The notes: generated by a model from the letters alone, not told the origin. Positions 28,606-36,167 are shown, counted from the stretch's first letter. The stretch: DNA of 64,000 bases from Croceibacterium ferulae (GCF_003660445.1 NZ_QZVQ01000002.1:62001-126000); one strand, 5' to 3'. A program made the numbers and translations.

Positions 28606-29006
28606 TTCATCCTCATGGTTTCGAGCATCAGTTGCTTGGCGGTGGACAGCGCCTCCACCATGTTGCGGTACTGGCGGGAGGCTTCGAGCATCTCGACCAT
28701 CTCCTCGTTCTCATCGACCGGGCTGACCCAGACCTCGCCCTTCTCGTCCGCCAACGGGTGGCCGGGATCGTAGCGGCGGACGGGCGCAACATCGGCGCGG
28801 GCGACGGTGGCGACGGAAACGGAGCTGAGGCCGGTCTGCTGGTCGAGCTGTTGCGCGAACACGGCGCGGACCGGACGGTAGGCGCCCGCCTCGGTCTGCG
28901 AGACGCTGCCCGCATTGGCGAGGTTGGAGGCGGCCGCGTTCATGCGCACCAGCTGCGCCGACATGGCCTGGTGCCCCAGCTGGAACAGGGTGGTGGGATT
29001 GGGCAT
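28602..29006 (-). CDS. flgC: Proximal rod protein FlgC
   Basis: 134-aa rod subunit. The N-terminal MSAQLVRMNAAASNLANAGS and the C-terminal EMVEMLEASRQYRNMVEALS are FlgC signatures. It follows flgB by five bases and overlaps flgD, consistent with one operon. Confidence 0.95.
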   Translation of the reverse strand: MPNPTTLFQLGHQAMSAQLVRMNAAASNLANAGSVSQTEAGAYRPVRAVFAQQLDQQTGLSSVSVATVARADVAPVRRYDPGHPLADEKGEVWVSPVDENEEMVEMLEASRQYRNMVEALSTAKQLMLETMRMK

Positions 29007-29011
29007 GCCGC

Positions 29012-29359
29012 CTACTCGCCCCGGATCGCGCGGGTGACGGTTTCGACCCGCCCCTTCAGGAAGCCGAGCGTCGCGGAATAGCCGACGGCATTCTCGGCAA
29101 AGGCGGCCTGTTCGGTCGCCATCTCCACCGTGTTGCCATCCAGGCTGGACATGACCGGGCGGCGATACAGGGTGGCACCGCCGACCGCCGTCTCGCCATC
29201 GGCGCCGGCCAGCCGGGCCTGCAGCGCCCTGCCGAAATCGATGTCCTGCGCCTTGTATCCGGGCGTCGCGGCGTTGGCGATGTTGGAGGTCAGCACCCCC
29301 ATGCGTTGGGATCTGACCTCCAGCGCCGCGCCGTGAATGCCGAACAGGGTATCGCTCAT
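29012..29359 (-). CDS. flgB: Proximal rod protein FlgB
   Basis: 115-aa rod subunit, the first gene of the long minus-strand flagellar operon. It has the NIANAATPGYKAQDIDFGRA motif and a C-terminal VGYSATLGFLKGRVETVTRA helix. The ATG at 29357-29359 is preceded by GGAG about ten bases away; a longer reading adds 25 residues lying over the promoter and is rejected. A consensus sigma-54 promoter is centred 66 bp upstream. Confidence 0.94.
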   Translation of the reverse strand: MSDTLFGIHGAALEVRSQRMGVLTSNIANAATPGYKAQDIDFGRALQARLAGADGETAVGGATLYRRPVMSSLDGNTVEMATEQAAFAENAVGYSATLGFLKGRVETVTRAIRGE

Positions 29360-29417
29360 GTTGAGGGTGTGCTCCGTTCCGTTTGCCCGCCCGTGCGGCG
29401 GCTTCGCCAGGCTGTTG

Positions 29418-29433
29418 AGCAAGGGGCGTGCCA
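29418..29433 (-). promoter_or_regulatory. Sigma-54 (-24/-12) promoter of the flgB operon
   Basis: Read on the minus strand: TGGCACGCCCCTTGCT, a full match to the sigma-54 consensus with GG and GC ten bases apart. Transcription would start near 29407, giving an approximately 48-nt leader before flgB. The same 16 bases recur at 31866-31881. It implies RpoN plus an enhancer-binding protein (FleQ/FlbD type), neither of which is in this window. Confidence 0.85.
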
Positions 29434-29553
29434 AACGGCTCGCCCCCGCTGCCGCACCTGCCTCAGCGGCAAGCCTTTGCCGCCTGCCGGCAAGTATGCG
29501 CCCTGCTTTGCCAAGGCCCTGAAACCCGGCGAACGGATGCCGTTCTGGCGTGC

Positions 29554-30210
29554 ATGGACATCTTCGATCACGCTTCGGCAGCCCTGGTCGCAGGCGGCAC
29601 GCTTGCCGCCACAGCCCTGCGTTGCGGAGTGGCCGAACTGGGCATCACCCTGCGCTCGATTGCCGGGCTGGCACGGCGCAGGTTCGATCCCCCGACAATC
29701 CGCCAGCGGCTGGCCGGGCAGATCAGCGACATCGATGCCGATGGCCTGATCCGGGCGCGGGCTCGCTCCGTCGGCGACGGCGAGTTCGACCGGGCGACCG
29801 ATGCGCTGATCCGGTACCGTTCGGTGGACGCGCTGTTCGCCGAACATGCGCGCCTAAGCCGGGACCGGACAGGCGGTGCCGCCACAGCGTGCAACGTGCT
29901 GGACCATGCAGCGGAGCTGGCGCCGGTGTTGGGGCTGGCCGGCACACTGCTGTCGCTGGGCGGGCTGGCGGGCGCGGTGGATGGTGGCAGCACCTATGCC
30001 GATGCGATCGCCGGTGCGGTCACCACCACCTTGTACGGGCTCGTGCTGGCGCATTTCATCTGCGCCCCGCTCGCCGCCGCGATTACCCGCCGGGCCGCGC
30101 GCGAGGATGCGGAGCGGCAGGCAGTGGTGGAATGGCTGGCGCGCGCCGTGCGGCAAAGCGGATCGCATGTGGCGGACCGTCCCTGCGCCGAAGCCGATCT
30201 CGCGGCATGA
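29554..30210 (+). CDS. MotA/TolQ/ExbB-like proton-channel protein lacking the first MotA helix
   Basis: 218-aa membrane protein. Helix A (about 8-25, VAGGTLAATAL) resembles the second helix of MotA. A roughly 95-residue charged cytoplasmic loop follows, then two helices matching MotA TM3 (APVLGLAGTLLSLGGLAG, 123-141) and TM4 (AIAGAVTTTLYGLVLAHFIC, 151-177). No hydrophobic stretch in the upstream frame supplies MotA TM1, so it has a three-helix TolQ/ExbB-like topology. Its end overlaps the next gene by ATGA. The normal motAB pair is elsewhere in the cluster, so this is an additional stator-like subunit. It is divergent from flgB. Function is not known to me; an alternative stator, stator regulator or TolQR-like energiser are possible. 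Confidence 0.75.
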   Translation: MDIFDHASAALVAGGTLAATALRCGVAELGITLRSIAGLARRRFDPPTIRQRLAGQISDIDADGLIRARARSVGDGEFDRATDALIRYRSVDALFAEHARLSRDRTGGAATACNVLDHAAELAPVLGLAGTLLSLGGLAGAVDGGSTYADAIAGAVTTTLYGLVLAHFICAPLAAAITRRAAREDAERQAVVEWLARAVRQSGSHVADRPCAEADLAA

Positions 30211-30587
30211 TTGCCCGTGCGCGGACCGGGCTCGGCGGATGGCAAACCACGCTGGCGGATCTGGCGCTGATCCTGTTCCTGGTCTCCGCCTCCGCGCTCG
30301 ACCGGCAAGAGGACGCCGCGCCGCCCACCATCACGGTTCCGCAGCAAGGCGCTCCGGCCGCAATCTGGCGCGAAGGTGCCGGCGCGCCGCCGCTGGCCGA
30401 GTGGCTGGCGGGCGAGCAGCATGATGCGCGGCTGCAGCTGACCCTCCTTGCCACTCCGGCTGATGGCGCGCGGGCACTGGCGCTGGCCGCGGACCTGCCC
30501 GGCGCGCGCGTAGTGGTCCAGCCGGCGAAGGGTCAGGACCGAGCGACCGGCATCACTGCCGTGCTCGCCTATGATCGCCTGCCCTGA
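30207..30587 (+). CDS. Small single-helix protein with a membrane Asp, probable partner of the MotA-like protein
   Basis: 126-aa protein of no recognised family. One N-terminal membrane helix (about 14-31, LADLALILFLVSASAL) has Asp18 close to its start, as in MotB, ExbD and TolR, where that Asp carries the proton. The remaining 95 residues form a small, probably periplasmic domain with no OmpA-like peptidoglycan-binding motif. It is translationally coupled to the MotA-like gene by ATGA, and its stop lies against the flgA promoter. Together they look like a channel subunit and its proton-carrying plug. Role inferred only from architecture and neighbourhood. Confidence 0.65.
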   Translation: MIARARTGLGGWQTTLADLALILFLVSASALDRQEDAAPPTITVPQQGAPAAIWREGAGAPPLAEWLAGEQHDARLQLTLLATPADGARALALAADLPGARVVVQPAKGQDRATGITAVLAYDRLP

Positions 30588-30603
30588 TGGCATGATGCTT
30601 GCC
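30588..30603 (+). promoter_or_regulatory. Sigma-54 promoter of flgA
   Basis: TGGCATGATGCTTGCC begins at the base after the preceding stop codon. GG and GC are ten bases apart, and only the sixth and last bases depart from the sigma-54 consensus. Start of transcription is expected near 30614, about 19 nt before the flgA ATG. Confidence 0.75.
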
Positions 30604-30632
30604 TTGGTGGTGGCAACCACAAGGGAGCATCC

Positions 30633-31139
30633 ATGAAAATTCTCACCCTCGCCGCAGCTTGGGCGGCGCTGCCGGTCGCTGCCGCGGCCAACGCCCCCAT
30701 CGATCCTGCCGCAATCGATGGCGCGGTGGCGAACTTCACCGGGCATGCCATCGGTGAACCTGGCGGCGCGCGCCAGCCGGTCGATCGCCGGCTGCGCCTT
30801 GCCGCCTGTGCCCAGCCGCTGAGCCTGGAATGGCATGGCGCGGGGCAGGCCAGTGTGCTGGTCCGCTGCCCCGAAACCGGCTGGCGTCTGTTCGTGCCGC
30901 TGACTGCTTCGCAGCAGGCCACCGCCGCGGCGCCGGCCGCAGCGGAGAAGGTGGTCGTGCGCGGGGAGACGGTCACCGTCGCGCTGCGCGGCCGCGGCTT
31001 CGCCCTGCAGCGTCAGGCGGAGGCGATGGAGGCCGGCGCAATCGGTGACTGGATCCGGGTGCGCCCGGCGGGCCGCGATGCGGAGCCGTTGCGTGCCCGC
31101 GTGATCCGGCCCGGCCTGGTCGGCATGGACATGCCATAA
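30633..31139 (+). CDS. flgA: P-ring assembly chaperone FlgA
   Basis: Periplasmic chaperone of 168 aa with a Sec signal (about 1-20, ending AAAANA). The SAF-like C-terminal half carries VVVRGETVTVALRGRGFAL and the RVRPAGRDAEPLRARV motif seen in FlgA proteins. It is shorter than enteric FlgA (about 219 aa) through a reduced N-terminal domain. A GGGAG ribosome site precedes the ATG. It assists FlgI, which is encoded in the divergent operon. Confidence 0.88.
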   Translation: MKILTLAAAWAALPVAAAANAPIDPAAIDGAVANFTGHAIGEPGGARQPVDRRLRLAACAQPLSLEWHGAGQASVLVRCPETGWRLFVPLTASQQATAAAPAAAEKVVVRGETVTVALRGRGFALQRQAEAMEAGAIGDWIRVRPAGRDAEPLRARVIRPGLVGMDMP

Positions 31140-31185
31140 GTCGGCAACACTTTGCCGCCAAGGTCTCTGCCAGGGCGAGTGCCCC

Positions 31186-31212
31186 TATAAAGGCCGGCGC
31201 CGCTGCCGTTCT
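31186..31212 (+). promoter_or_regulatory. Possible FliA (sigma-28)-like promoter of flgM
   Basis: TATA, then 15 bases, then GCCGTTCT, compared with the enteric FliA consensus TAAA-N15-GCCGATAA. It lies 34 bp before the flgM ATG. A similar TGAA-N15-GCCGTTCT occurs at 29520-29546, just before the MotA-like gene. Weak matches; reported because both genes share the same -10-like octamer. Confidence 0.3.
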
Positions 31213-31246
31213 GTGCATTCGATAGCTGATCGCCGGAGTACGCGCG

Positions 31247-31543
31247 ATGAAACCGATCGAGAATGCCAGACCATTTGCCACGCTGCGGGTCACCCCGCTG
31301 CAACCCGTCGCCCGCAGCGGCGCGGCACGCACCCCTGGCGGCAGCGCCGCACCGACGCCCGCACCCGCAGACGCCATGGCTTCGATAGCCGCGCAGCTGT
31401 CGGCGGCCGGCGAGGTGCCGGTCGATGCCGCACGGGTGGGCGCCATCCGCGACGCCATCCGGCGTGGCGACTATTCCCTGGACGCGGGCGAGATCGCCGA
31501 TGCGATGATCGCCGCGGGCCATCTCAAGCGAGCCACAGAATGA
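31247..31543 (+). CDS. flgM: Anti-sigma-28 factor FlgM
   Basis: 98-aa protein whose C-terminal half (RVGAIRDAIRRGDYSLDAGE, then IADAMIAAGH) is the FlgM sigma-binding region. The N-terminal half is Pro/Ala-rich and probably disordered, which suits export through the flagellar channel. It binds FliA (encoded at 34900) until the hook is complete. It overlaps flgN by ATGA. Confidence 0.88.
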   Translation: MKPIENARPFATLRVTPLQPVARSGAARTPGGSAAPTPAPADAMASIAAQLSAAGEVPVDAARVGAIRDAIRRGDYSLDAGEIADAMIAAGHLKRATE

Positions 31544-31863
31544 ATCCCGCCTTTCACACCGACACCGCCGGCCGCCTGCGGCAGATGCTTGCCCTGCTGG
31601 AGGGCGAGCGGCAGGCGCTTGCCGGGCTGGACCTGGAGCGCATCCTGACCTGCGCGCAAGGCAAGCTGGACATGTGCGAGCTGCTGTCGGCCACCGACAC
31701 CGCCGATCTGGACGAGGAGAGCCTGGGCCTGCTGGACGCGGTACGCCGGGTGAACGAGACCAATCGCCGGCTGCGCAACCTGATCGCCACCAACATGGCC
31801 GCGCGCTTTGCCGCGCTGACCGGATCGGTGAAGCTTTACAGCCGGGCAGTCGGCGCCAGCTGA
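31540..31863 (+). CDS. flgN: FlgN-like export chaperone
   Basis: 107-aa mostly helical protein with heptad-like leucine spacing (LRQMLALLEGERQALAGLDL) and the C-terminal NLIATNMAARFAALTGSV-like stretch of FlgN proteins. FlgN carries FlgK and FlgL to the export gate. It is coupled to flgM by a four-base overlap, the usual flgMN arrangement. Assignment rests on position and helical pattern, because FlgN sequences diverge strongly. Confidence 0.75.
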   Translation: MNPAFHTDTAGRLRQMLALLEGERQALAGLDLERILTCAQGKLDMCELLSATDTADLDEESLGLLDAVRRVNETNRRLRNLIATNMAARFAALTGSVKLYSRAVGAS

Positions 31864-31865
31864 TC

Positions 31866-31881
31866 TGGCACGCCCCTTGCT
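31866..31881 (+). promoter_or_regulatory. Sigma-54 promoter of the lytic transglycosylase-flhA-fliA operon
   Basis: TGGCACGCCCCTTGCT, identical over all 16 bases to the flgB-operon promoter at 29418-29433. It starts two bases after the flgN stop. The predicted start near 31892 falls within the hairpin described next. Confidence 0.85.
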
Positions 31882-31886
31882 GAACT

Positions 31887-31910
31887 CCTCTGCAGGAACC
31901 CAAGCAGAGG
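31887..31910 (+). promoter_or_regulatory. Leader hairpin that may hide the ribosome site of the transglycosylase gene
   Basis: CCTCTGC (31887-31893) pairs perfectly with GCAGAGG (31904-31910) across a ten-base loop. The 3' arm is the first part of the only ribosome site (GAGGGG, 31908-31912), ten bases before a TTG start. If transcription begins near 31892 the 5' arm would be partly lost, so the exact start decides whether the hairpin forms. Confidence 0.45.
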
Positions 31911-31919
31911 GGATCAGAA

Positions 31920-32774
31920 TTGCCCACGATTACCGCCGCCCAACCGGGCGGCAGCCCGGCCGGCGACCCGCATGCCGCCATCGCCCGCGCCGCCGCCGCG
32001 ACCGGCGTCGATTTCGACTATCTGATGGCGCAGGCGCGGATCGAATCCGGGCTGGACACCCATGCGCAGGCGCGCACCAGCAGCGCGGCCGGGCTGTTCC
32101 AATTCGTGTCCGGCACCTGGCTCGACACGGTGGACAAGCACGGTGCCGCACACGGCCTGGGCTGGGCCGAAGCGGCGATCAGCCGCACCGGAGGGCGCGC
32201 ACGGGTCGATGATCCGGCGATGGCGCGCGCCGTGATGGCGTTGCGCTACGATGCCGATGCTTCGGCCATGATGGCGGCGGAACTGGCGCGCGACAATGCC
32301 GCCGGCTTGCGGGGTGTGCTGGGGCGCGAACCTGACGCGGCCGAGCTGTATCTGGCGCATTTCATGGGTCAGGCCGGTGCCCGGCAGTTCCTGGGGGCGC
32401 TGCAGACCGATCCCGGCCAGTCCGCCGCCACCCTGTTCCCCGACGCCGCCGCCAGTAACCGCGCGATCTTTCACGGCGCCGCGAGTCCGCGTTCCGTTGG
32501 CGAGGTGATGGGCCTGCTGCGCAGCAAGGTCGCCAATGCCATGGAGGGTGGCAGCAGCTGGCAGCCGGGCATCGGCAACGGCTTGCCGCCCGGCAATCCG
32601 TCGGCAGGTTTCCGCCTCGCCAGCCTTCCGGGCGGCAGCGACGGCCCAGCCCCGCGCCCGTCCATGGCGGATACGCTGCGCGCCACCTTCGGCAGCGGTG
32701 AAACCGCCCTGCCCGGCCATGCCCTTGCCCGCGTGGATGCAGCCTACGACAGGTTGAAGGCGTTCAACCTGTGA
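31920..32774 (+). CDS. Flagellar lytic transglycosylase (SLT domain), TTG start
   Basis: 284-aa protein with an SLT lysozyme-like domain (about 20-180): catalytic Glu42 in AQARIESGLD, then SSAAGLFQFVSGTW. It has no Sec signal, so export by the flagellar apparatus is likely, as for FlgJ and SltF. Since FlgJ here lacks its muramidase half, this enzyme probably opens the peptidoglycan for the rod. The C-terminal 100 residues are low-complexity Gly/Pro/Ser. The TTG start follows GAGGGG; the end overlaps flhA by four bases. Confidence 0.85.
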   Translation: MPTITAAQPGGSPAGDPHAAIARAAAATGVDFDYLMAQARIESGLDTHAQARTSSAAGLFQFVSGTWLDTVDKHGAAHGLGWAEAAISRTGGRARVDDPAMARAVMALRYDADASAMMAAELARDNAAGLRGVLGREPDAAELYLAHFMGQAGARQFLGALQTDPGQSAATLFPDAAASNRAIFHGAASPRSVGEVMGLLRSKVANAMEGGSSWQPGIGNGLPPGNPSAGFRLASLPGGSDGPAPRPSMADTLRATFGSGETALPGHALARVDAAYDRLKAFNL

Positions 32775-34903
32775 CCACCGCCAGCTTCGTCGCGCCGCGC
32801 GGCATGAACCGGTTCCTGCCGGCCACGCTGGCCCTTCCGGCGGCCATCCTGACCATCATCGTGCTGATGGTGATGCCGATCCCGGCCTTGGTGCTGGACC
32901 TGTTCTTCGTGCTGAACATCGCCCTGTCGGTGGCGGTGCTGATGGCGGCGATCAATGCGGAAAAGCCGCTCGACTTCTCCGCCTTTCCTTCCGTCCTGCT
33001 GTTCGCCACCCTGCTGCGGCTGGCGCTGAACGTCGCCTCCACCCGCGTGGTGCTGCTGAACGGGCACGAGGGGGAGGCCGCCGCCGGCATGGTGATCGAG
33101 GCGTTCGGCGCCTTCCTGATCGGCGGCAATTTCGCGGTCGGACTCTTCGTGTTCCTGATCCTGATGATCATCAATCTGGTGGTGGTCACCAAGGGTGCGG
33201 GCCGCGTGTCCGAAGTCTCCGCTCGCTTCACGCTGGACGCATTGCCGGGCAAGCAGATGGCGATCGACGCCGATCTCGCCGCCGGGCTGCTGACGGCGGA
33301 GGAGGCCAAGGCCCGCCGCCGCGAGGTCGCCACCGAGGCCGATTTCTACGGCAGCATGGATGGCGCCAGCAAGTTCGTGAAGGGCGACGCGGTCGCCGCG
33401 CTGCTGATCCTGGCGGTCAACATCATCGGCGGGCTGGTGCTGGGCATGGTCAGCCACGGCCTGTCCGCCGGCGAGGCGGGCGAGCTGTATGTCACGCTCG
33501 CGGTCGGCGATGCGCTGGTCGCCTCCGTTCCGGCGCTGCTGCTGTCGATCGCCGCGGCAGTGATCGTCACCCGTGTGTCCGACACGCGCGACCTGTCGGG
33601 CCAGATTGGCGGTCAGCTGGCCGATCCGCGCATCTGGCTGCCGGTCGGGCTGATCCTGCTGGCGCTGGGCCTGATCCCGGCCATGCCGCAAACCCTGTTC
33701 CTGCCGCTCGCCGCCGCGACCCTGCTGCTGTGGCGCAAGCTCAGCCAGAAACGGGCCACCGCTGCCGCCAACGCGGTCGTGCCGGAGCCCGCGCCGGACC
33801 CGGCGCGCATCACCATCGCGGAGGTGTCCGAACGCGCCATGGTGACGATCGAACTGGGCTATGGCCTGGTGCAGCTGGCGGACGAGGGGCGCGGCGCGCC
33901 GCTGGTCAGCCGGCTGACGGGCCTGCGCAAGCAGATGTGCCAGAGCTTCGGCTTCATCGTCCCGCAGTTCCGCATCCGCGACAGTTTCGACCTGGCGCCC
34001 GATCGCTACCGCATCACGCTGGGCGGCGCGCCGCTCGGCTCCGCCACCCTACGCCTCGGCCGGCTGCTGGCGATCGATACCGGGCAGGTGGGCCGCAGCA
34101 GCCTGGTGCAGGGCGAACCGACGCTGGATCCCAGCTTCAACTGCCCGGCGTTGTGGATCGAGCCCGCGATGCGCGACGTGGCCGTGGCTGAAGGCTACCT
34201 GGTGGTGGACCTCGAAAGCGTGGTCGCCACCCATGTGAACCAGCTGCTCAGCACGCGGGCGCACGAATTGCTCGGGCCGGATCAGGTGCGCGAGCTGGTC
34301 GATCTGGTGCGCGAACGCAACGCGCAGCTGGTGGACACGATCACGCCCGCTCCGCTGACACTCGCCGCACTGACCCGCCTCCTGCGTGCCCTGCTGGCCG
34401 ACGGCATACCGCTGGCGCACCCGCTGCCGGTGCTGTCCAGCCTGTCGCAGGCCGCGCAGATCACCACGGAGCATGACCGCCTGGTCGACATGGTCCGCGC
34501 CGATCTCGGCCCGTTGCTGGTCGGCGCGCTCTGCCAACCGGACGAGACGCTGCCGGTCATCACCCTGGCTGCGGAACTGGAGGAGATGGTCGTCGGCGGC
34601 CTGCACGATCCGCTGACCGGCCAGCTGGTGCTGGAGCCCGACCTTGCCCGCTCCATCGGCGAACGGGTAGCAGCGATCGCCGCCGCGCTGCCGGGTGGCC
34701 GCAACGCCGCGCTGATCGTGCAGCCACGCGCCCGCCGGCCGCTGGCCGCGCTGCTGAAGCTGCGCGCGCCCGCCTGCACGGTGCTCTCCATCGCCGAACT
34801 GCCGCCGACCCAGCCAATCGAGGTGATCGGCGTAGTCGGCGGCAAGGAACCCCCGCCCCCTGCCCTCGCCCATCCCGCAACACAGGAGCCGCTGGCCGCA
34901 TGA
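32771..34903 (+). CDS. flhA: Flagellar export gate protein FlhA
   Basis: Inner-membrane ion channel and docking platform of flagellar type III secretion, 710 aa. Eight N-terminal helices include the FHIPEP signature region (AFPSVLLFATLLRLALNVAS, then GNFAVGLFVFLILMIIN). The cytoplasmic half (about 350-700) has the usual adaptor domains. A Pro-rich tail ends the protein. GTG 32771 overlaps the transglycosylase stop, and the end overlaps the fliA ATG by four bases. No other export genes (fliOPQR, flhB) are in this window. Confidence 0.96.
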   Translation: MTTASFVAPRGMNRFLPATLALPAAILTIIVLMVMPIPALVLDLFFVLNIALSVAVLMAAINAEKPLDFSAFPSVLLFATLLRLALNVASTRVVLLNGHEGEAAAGMVIEAFGAFLIGGNFAVGLFVFLILMIINLVVVTKGAGRVSEVSARFTLDALPGKQMAIDADLAAGLLTAEEAKARRREVATEADFYGSMDGASKFVKGDAVAALLILAVNIIGGLVLGMVSHGLSAGEAGELYVTLAVGDALVASVPALLLSIAAAVIVTRVSDTRDLSGQIGGQLADPRIWLPVGLILLALGLIPAMPQTLFLPLAAATLLLWRKLSQKRATAAANAVVPEPAPDPARITIAEVSERAMVTIELGYGLVQLADEGRGAPLVSRLTGLRKQMCQSFGFIVPQFRIRDSFDLAPDRYRITLGGAPLGSATLRLGRLLAIDTGQVGRSSLVQGEPTLDPSFNCPALWIEPAMRDVAVAEGYLVVDLESVVATHVNQLLSTRAHELLGPDQVRELVDLVRERNAQLVDTITPAPLTLAALTRLLRALLADGIPLAHPLPVLSSLSQAAQITTEHDRLVDMVRADLGPLLVGALCQPDETLPVITLAAELEEMVVGGLHDPLTGQLVLEPDLARSIGERVAAIAAALPGGRNAALIVQPRARRPLAALLKLRAPACTVLSIAELPPTQPIEVIGVVGGKEPPPPALAHPATQEPLAA

Positions 34904-35646
34904 TGTACTATGCCCCCGTTCCCCTTGCCCGCCAAACGGGCTTGCGAGCCGAACGCAGCTATCGCGGTGACGAGGTCGCCGATCGCGTCACCCGCTTCCT
35001 GCCGATGGTCCGCCGTCTGGCGTGGCACCTGTCGGGCAGCGCCAGCGGCGCGCTCGATGTCGACGACCTGATGCAGGCTGGCCTGGTCGCGCTGACCGAG
35101 TGTGCGCAAAAGCATGCCGGCCCGTCCGAGGACGGCTTTGCCGCCTATGCCAAGCTGCGCGTGCGCGGCGCCATGGTAGACCTGCTGCGCAGCTGTTCCG
35201 CCGAACCGCGCGGCCATCGCGCCCGACGGCTGCGGCTGGAACGCACCACCGCGCGCCTCCATGGGCAGCTGGGACGCGAGCCCGACCTTGCGGAACTGGC
35301 GAAAGCGCTGGGCCTGTCGGCGGAGGAAACGCAGCGCCTGCGGGACGATGCCGGTCCGATCAGCGTGGGTTCGATCGACGAGAACTACTCGGATGCCGAC
35401 ATCCGCTTCGCCGCCGAGGACGAGAGTGCCGAGCAGGCCTTGCTGGCACAGGAGGACCGGGAGCAGCTGGTTGCCGCCATCGCCGGATTGCCCGAACGGC
35501 TGCAGCTGGTGGTGAAGCTGTACTTCGTGGAGGAGCTGAACCTGTCCGAAATCGCCGCGGTGCTGGAGGTCAGCGTGCCGCGTGTCCACCAGCTGAAGGC
35601 CAATGCATTGAAGCAGCTGGGCAGCGCGCTTAGGGCCGGCAGCTGA
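34900..35646 (+). CDS. fliA: RNA polymerase sigma factor FliA (sigma-28)
   Basis: 248-aa flagellar sigma factor. Region 2 is seen in LDVDDLMQAGLVALTECAQK and AAYAKLRVRGAMVDLLRSC, region 3 near 105-145, and the region 4 helix-turn-helix in LNLSEIAAVLEVSVPRVHQL. It directs late flagellar genes and is held by FlgM. It is the last gene of the sigma-54-driven operon, so FliA appears to sit below RpoN in the hierarchy. Confidence 0.95.
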   Translation: MMYYAPVPLARQTGLRAERSYRGDEVADRVTRFLPMVRRLAWHLSGSASGALDVDDLMQAGLVALTECAQKHAGPSEDGFAAYAKLRVRGAMVDLLRSCSAEPRGHRARRLRLERTTARLHGQLGREPDLAELAKALGLSAEETQRLRDDAGPISVGSIDENYSDADIRFAAEDESAEQALLAQEDREQLVAAIAGLPERLQLVVKLYFVEELNLSEIAAVLEVSVPRVHQLKANALKQLGSALRAGS

Positions 35647-35661
35647 GCCGGCTTCCCTGCA

Positions 35662-36042
35662 TCAATGCGTCAGGCGGCGGCGCAGGCGATAGCGGCCTTC
35701 TTCCCACGGTTCGAAGATCTGATCGACGCTGGGATGATCGACCGGGCCGGCCTTGCTGTCCTCCACCAGGTTCTGCTGGCTGACATAGGCGACATACGAT
35801 CCGTCATCATTCTCCGCCAGCAGGTGATAGAACGGCTGCTCGCGCGCGGGTCGGATGGCTTCGGGAATGGCGGCATACCATTCCTCGCTGTTGGCGAAAA
35901 CCGGATCGATATCGAACACCACGCCGCGCAGGTCGAACATGCGATGCCGCACGACGTCGCCGATCGTGAAACTTGCCGCGCTGTTGCGCGGGGCCTTTAT
36001 CAGGCGGCCGGCCTGCGGCGAGAAGAACTGCGATACGTCCAT
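35662..36042 (-). CDS. hspQ: Heat-shock protein HspQ (hemimethylated-DNA-binding family)
   Basis: 126-aa protein with the HspQ/YccV domain: FTIGDVVRHRMFDLRGVVFD, PFYHLLAENDDGSYVAYVS, then QQNLVEDS. HspQ modulates Lon protease and binds hemimethylated oriC in enteric bacteria. The ATG at 36040-36042 was taken because the domain begins shortly after; a longer reading adds 22 unlikely residues. It is convergent with fliA. Confidence 0.88.
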   Translation of the reverse strand: MDVSQFFSPQAGRLIKAPRNSAASFTIGDVVRHRMFDLRGVVFDIDPVFANSEEWYAAIPEAIRPAREQPFYHLLAENDDGSYVAYVSQQNLVEDSKAGPVDHPSVDQIFEPWEEGRYRLRRRLTH

Positions 36043-36148
36043 GATGATGATATAGGTGACTGGCGGGCACCGGCAAGGTTCCCGGCCCGGCACAGGGGGG
36101 CTTGGCAAGCCTGTCCGCCTGCGCTAGGCGGCGCGCTCCCAAACGACC

Positions 36149-36167
36149 GGCGCCGCAAGGCGCCTTT
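36149..36167 (+). other. GGCGCC-GCAA-GGCGCC hairpin followed by T's, upstream of tRNA-Ser
   Basis: Six-base-pair GC stem with a GNRA-type tetraloop and a TTT run. It could act as a short terminator or insulator before the tRNA gene, but no plus-strand gene lies immediately upstream, so its role is unclear. Confidence 0.35.

Noticed and set aside
29468-29480. Possible sigma-54 promoter for the MotA-like gene (GGCAAGCCTTTGC)
   Set aside because: The same nine-base spacing fault, and no other GG-N10-GC match was found between 29360 and 29553.
31142-31157. Possible sigma-54 promoter before flgM (CGGCAACACTTTGCCG)
   Set aside because: GG and GC are only nine bases apart, and sigma-54 does not tolerate a one-base deletion. 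The sequence is instead a small perfect hairpin.
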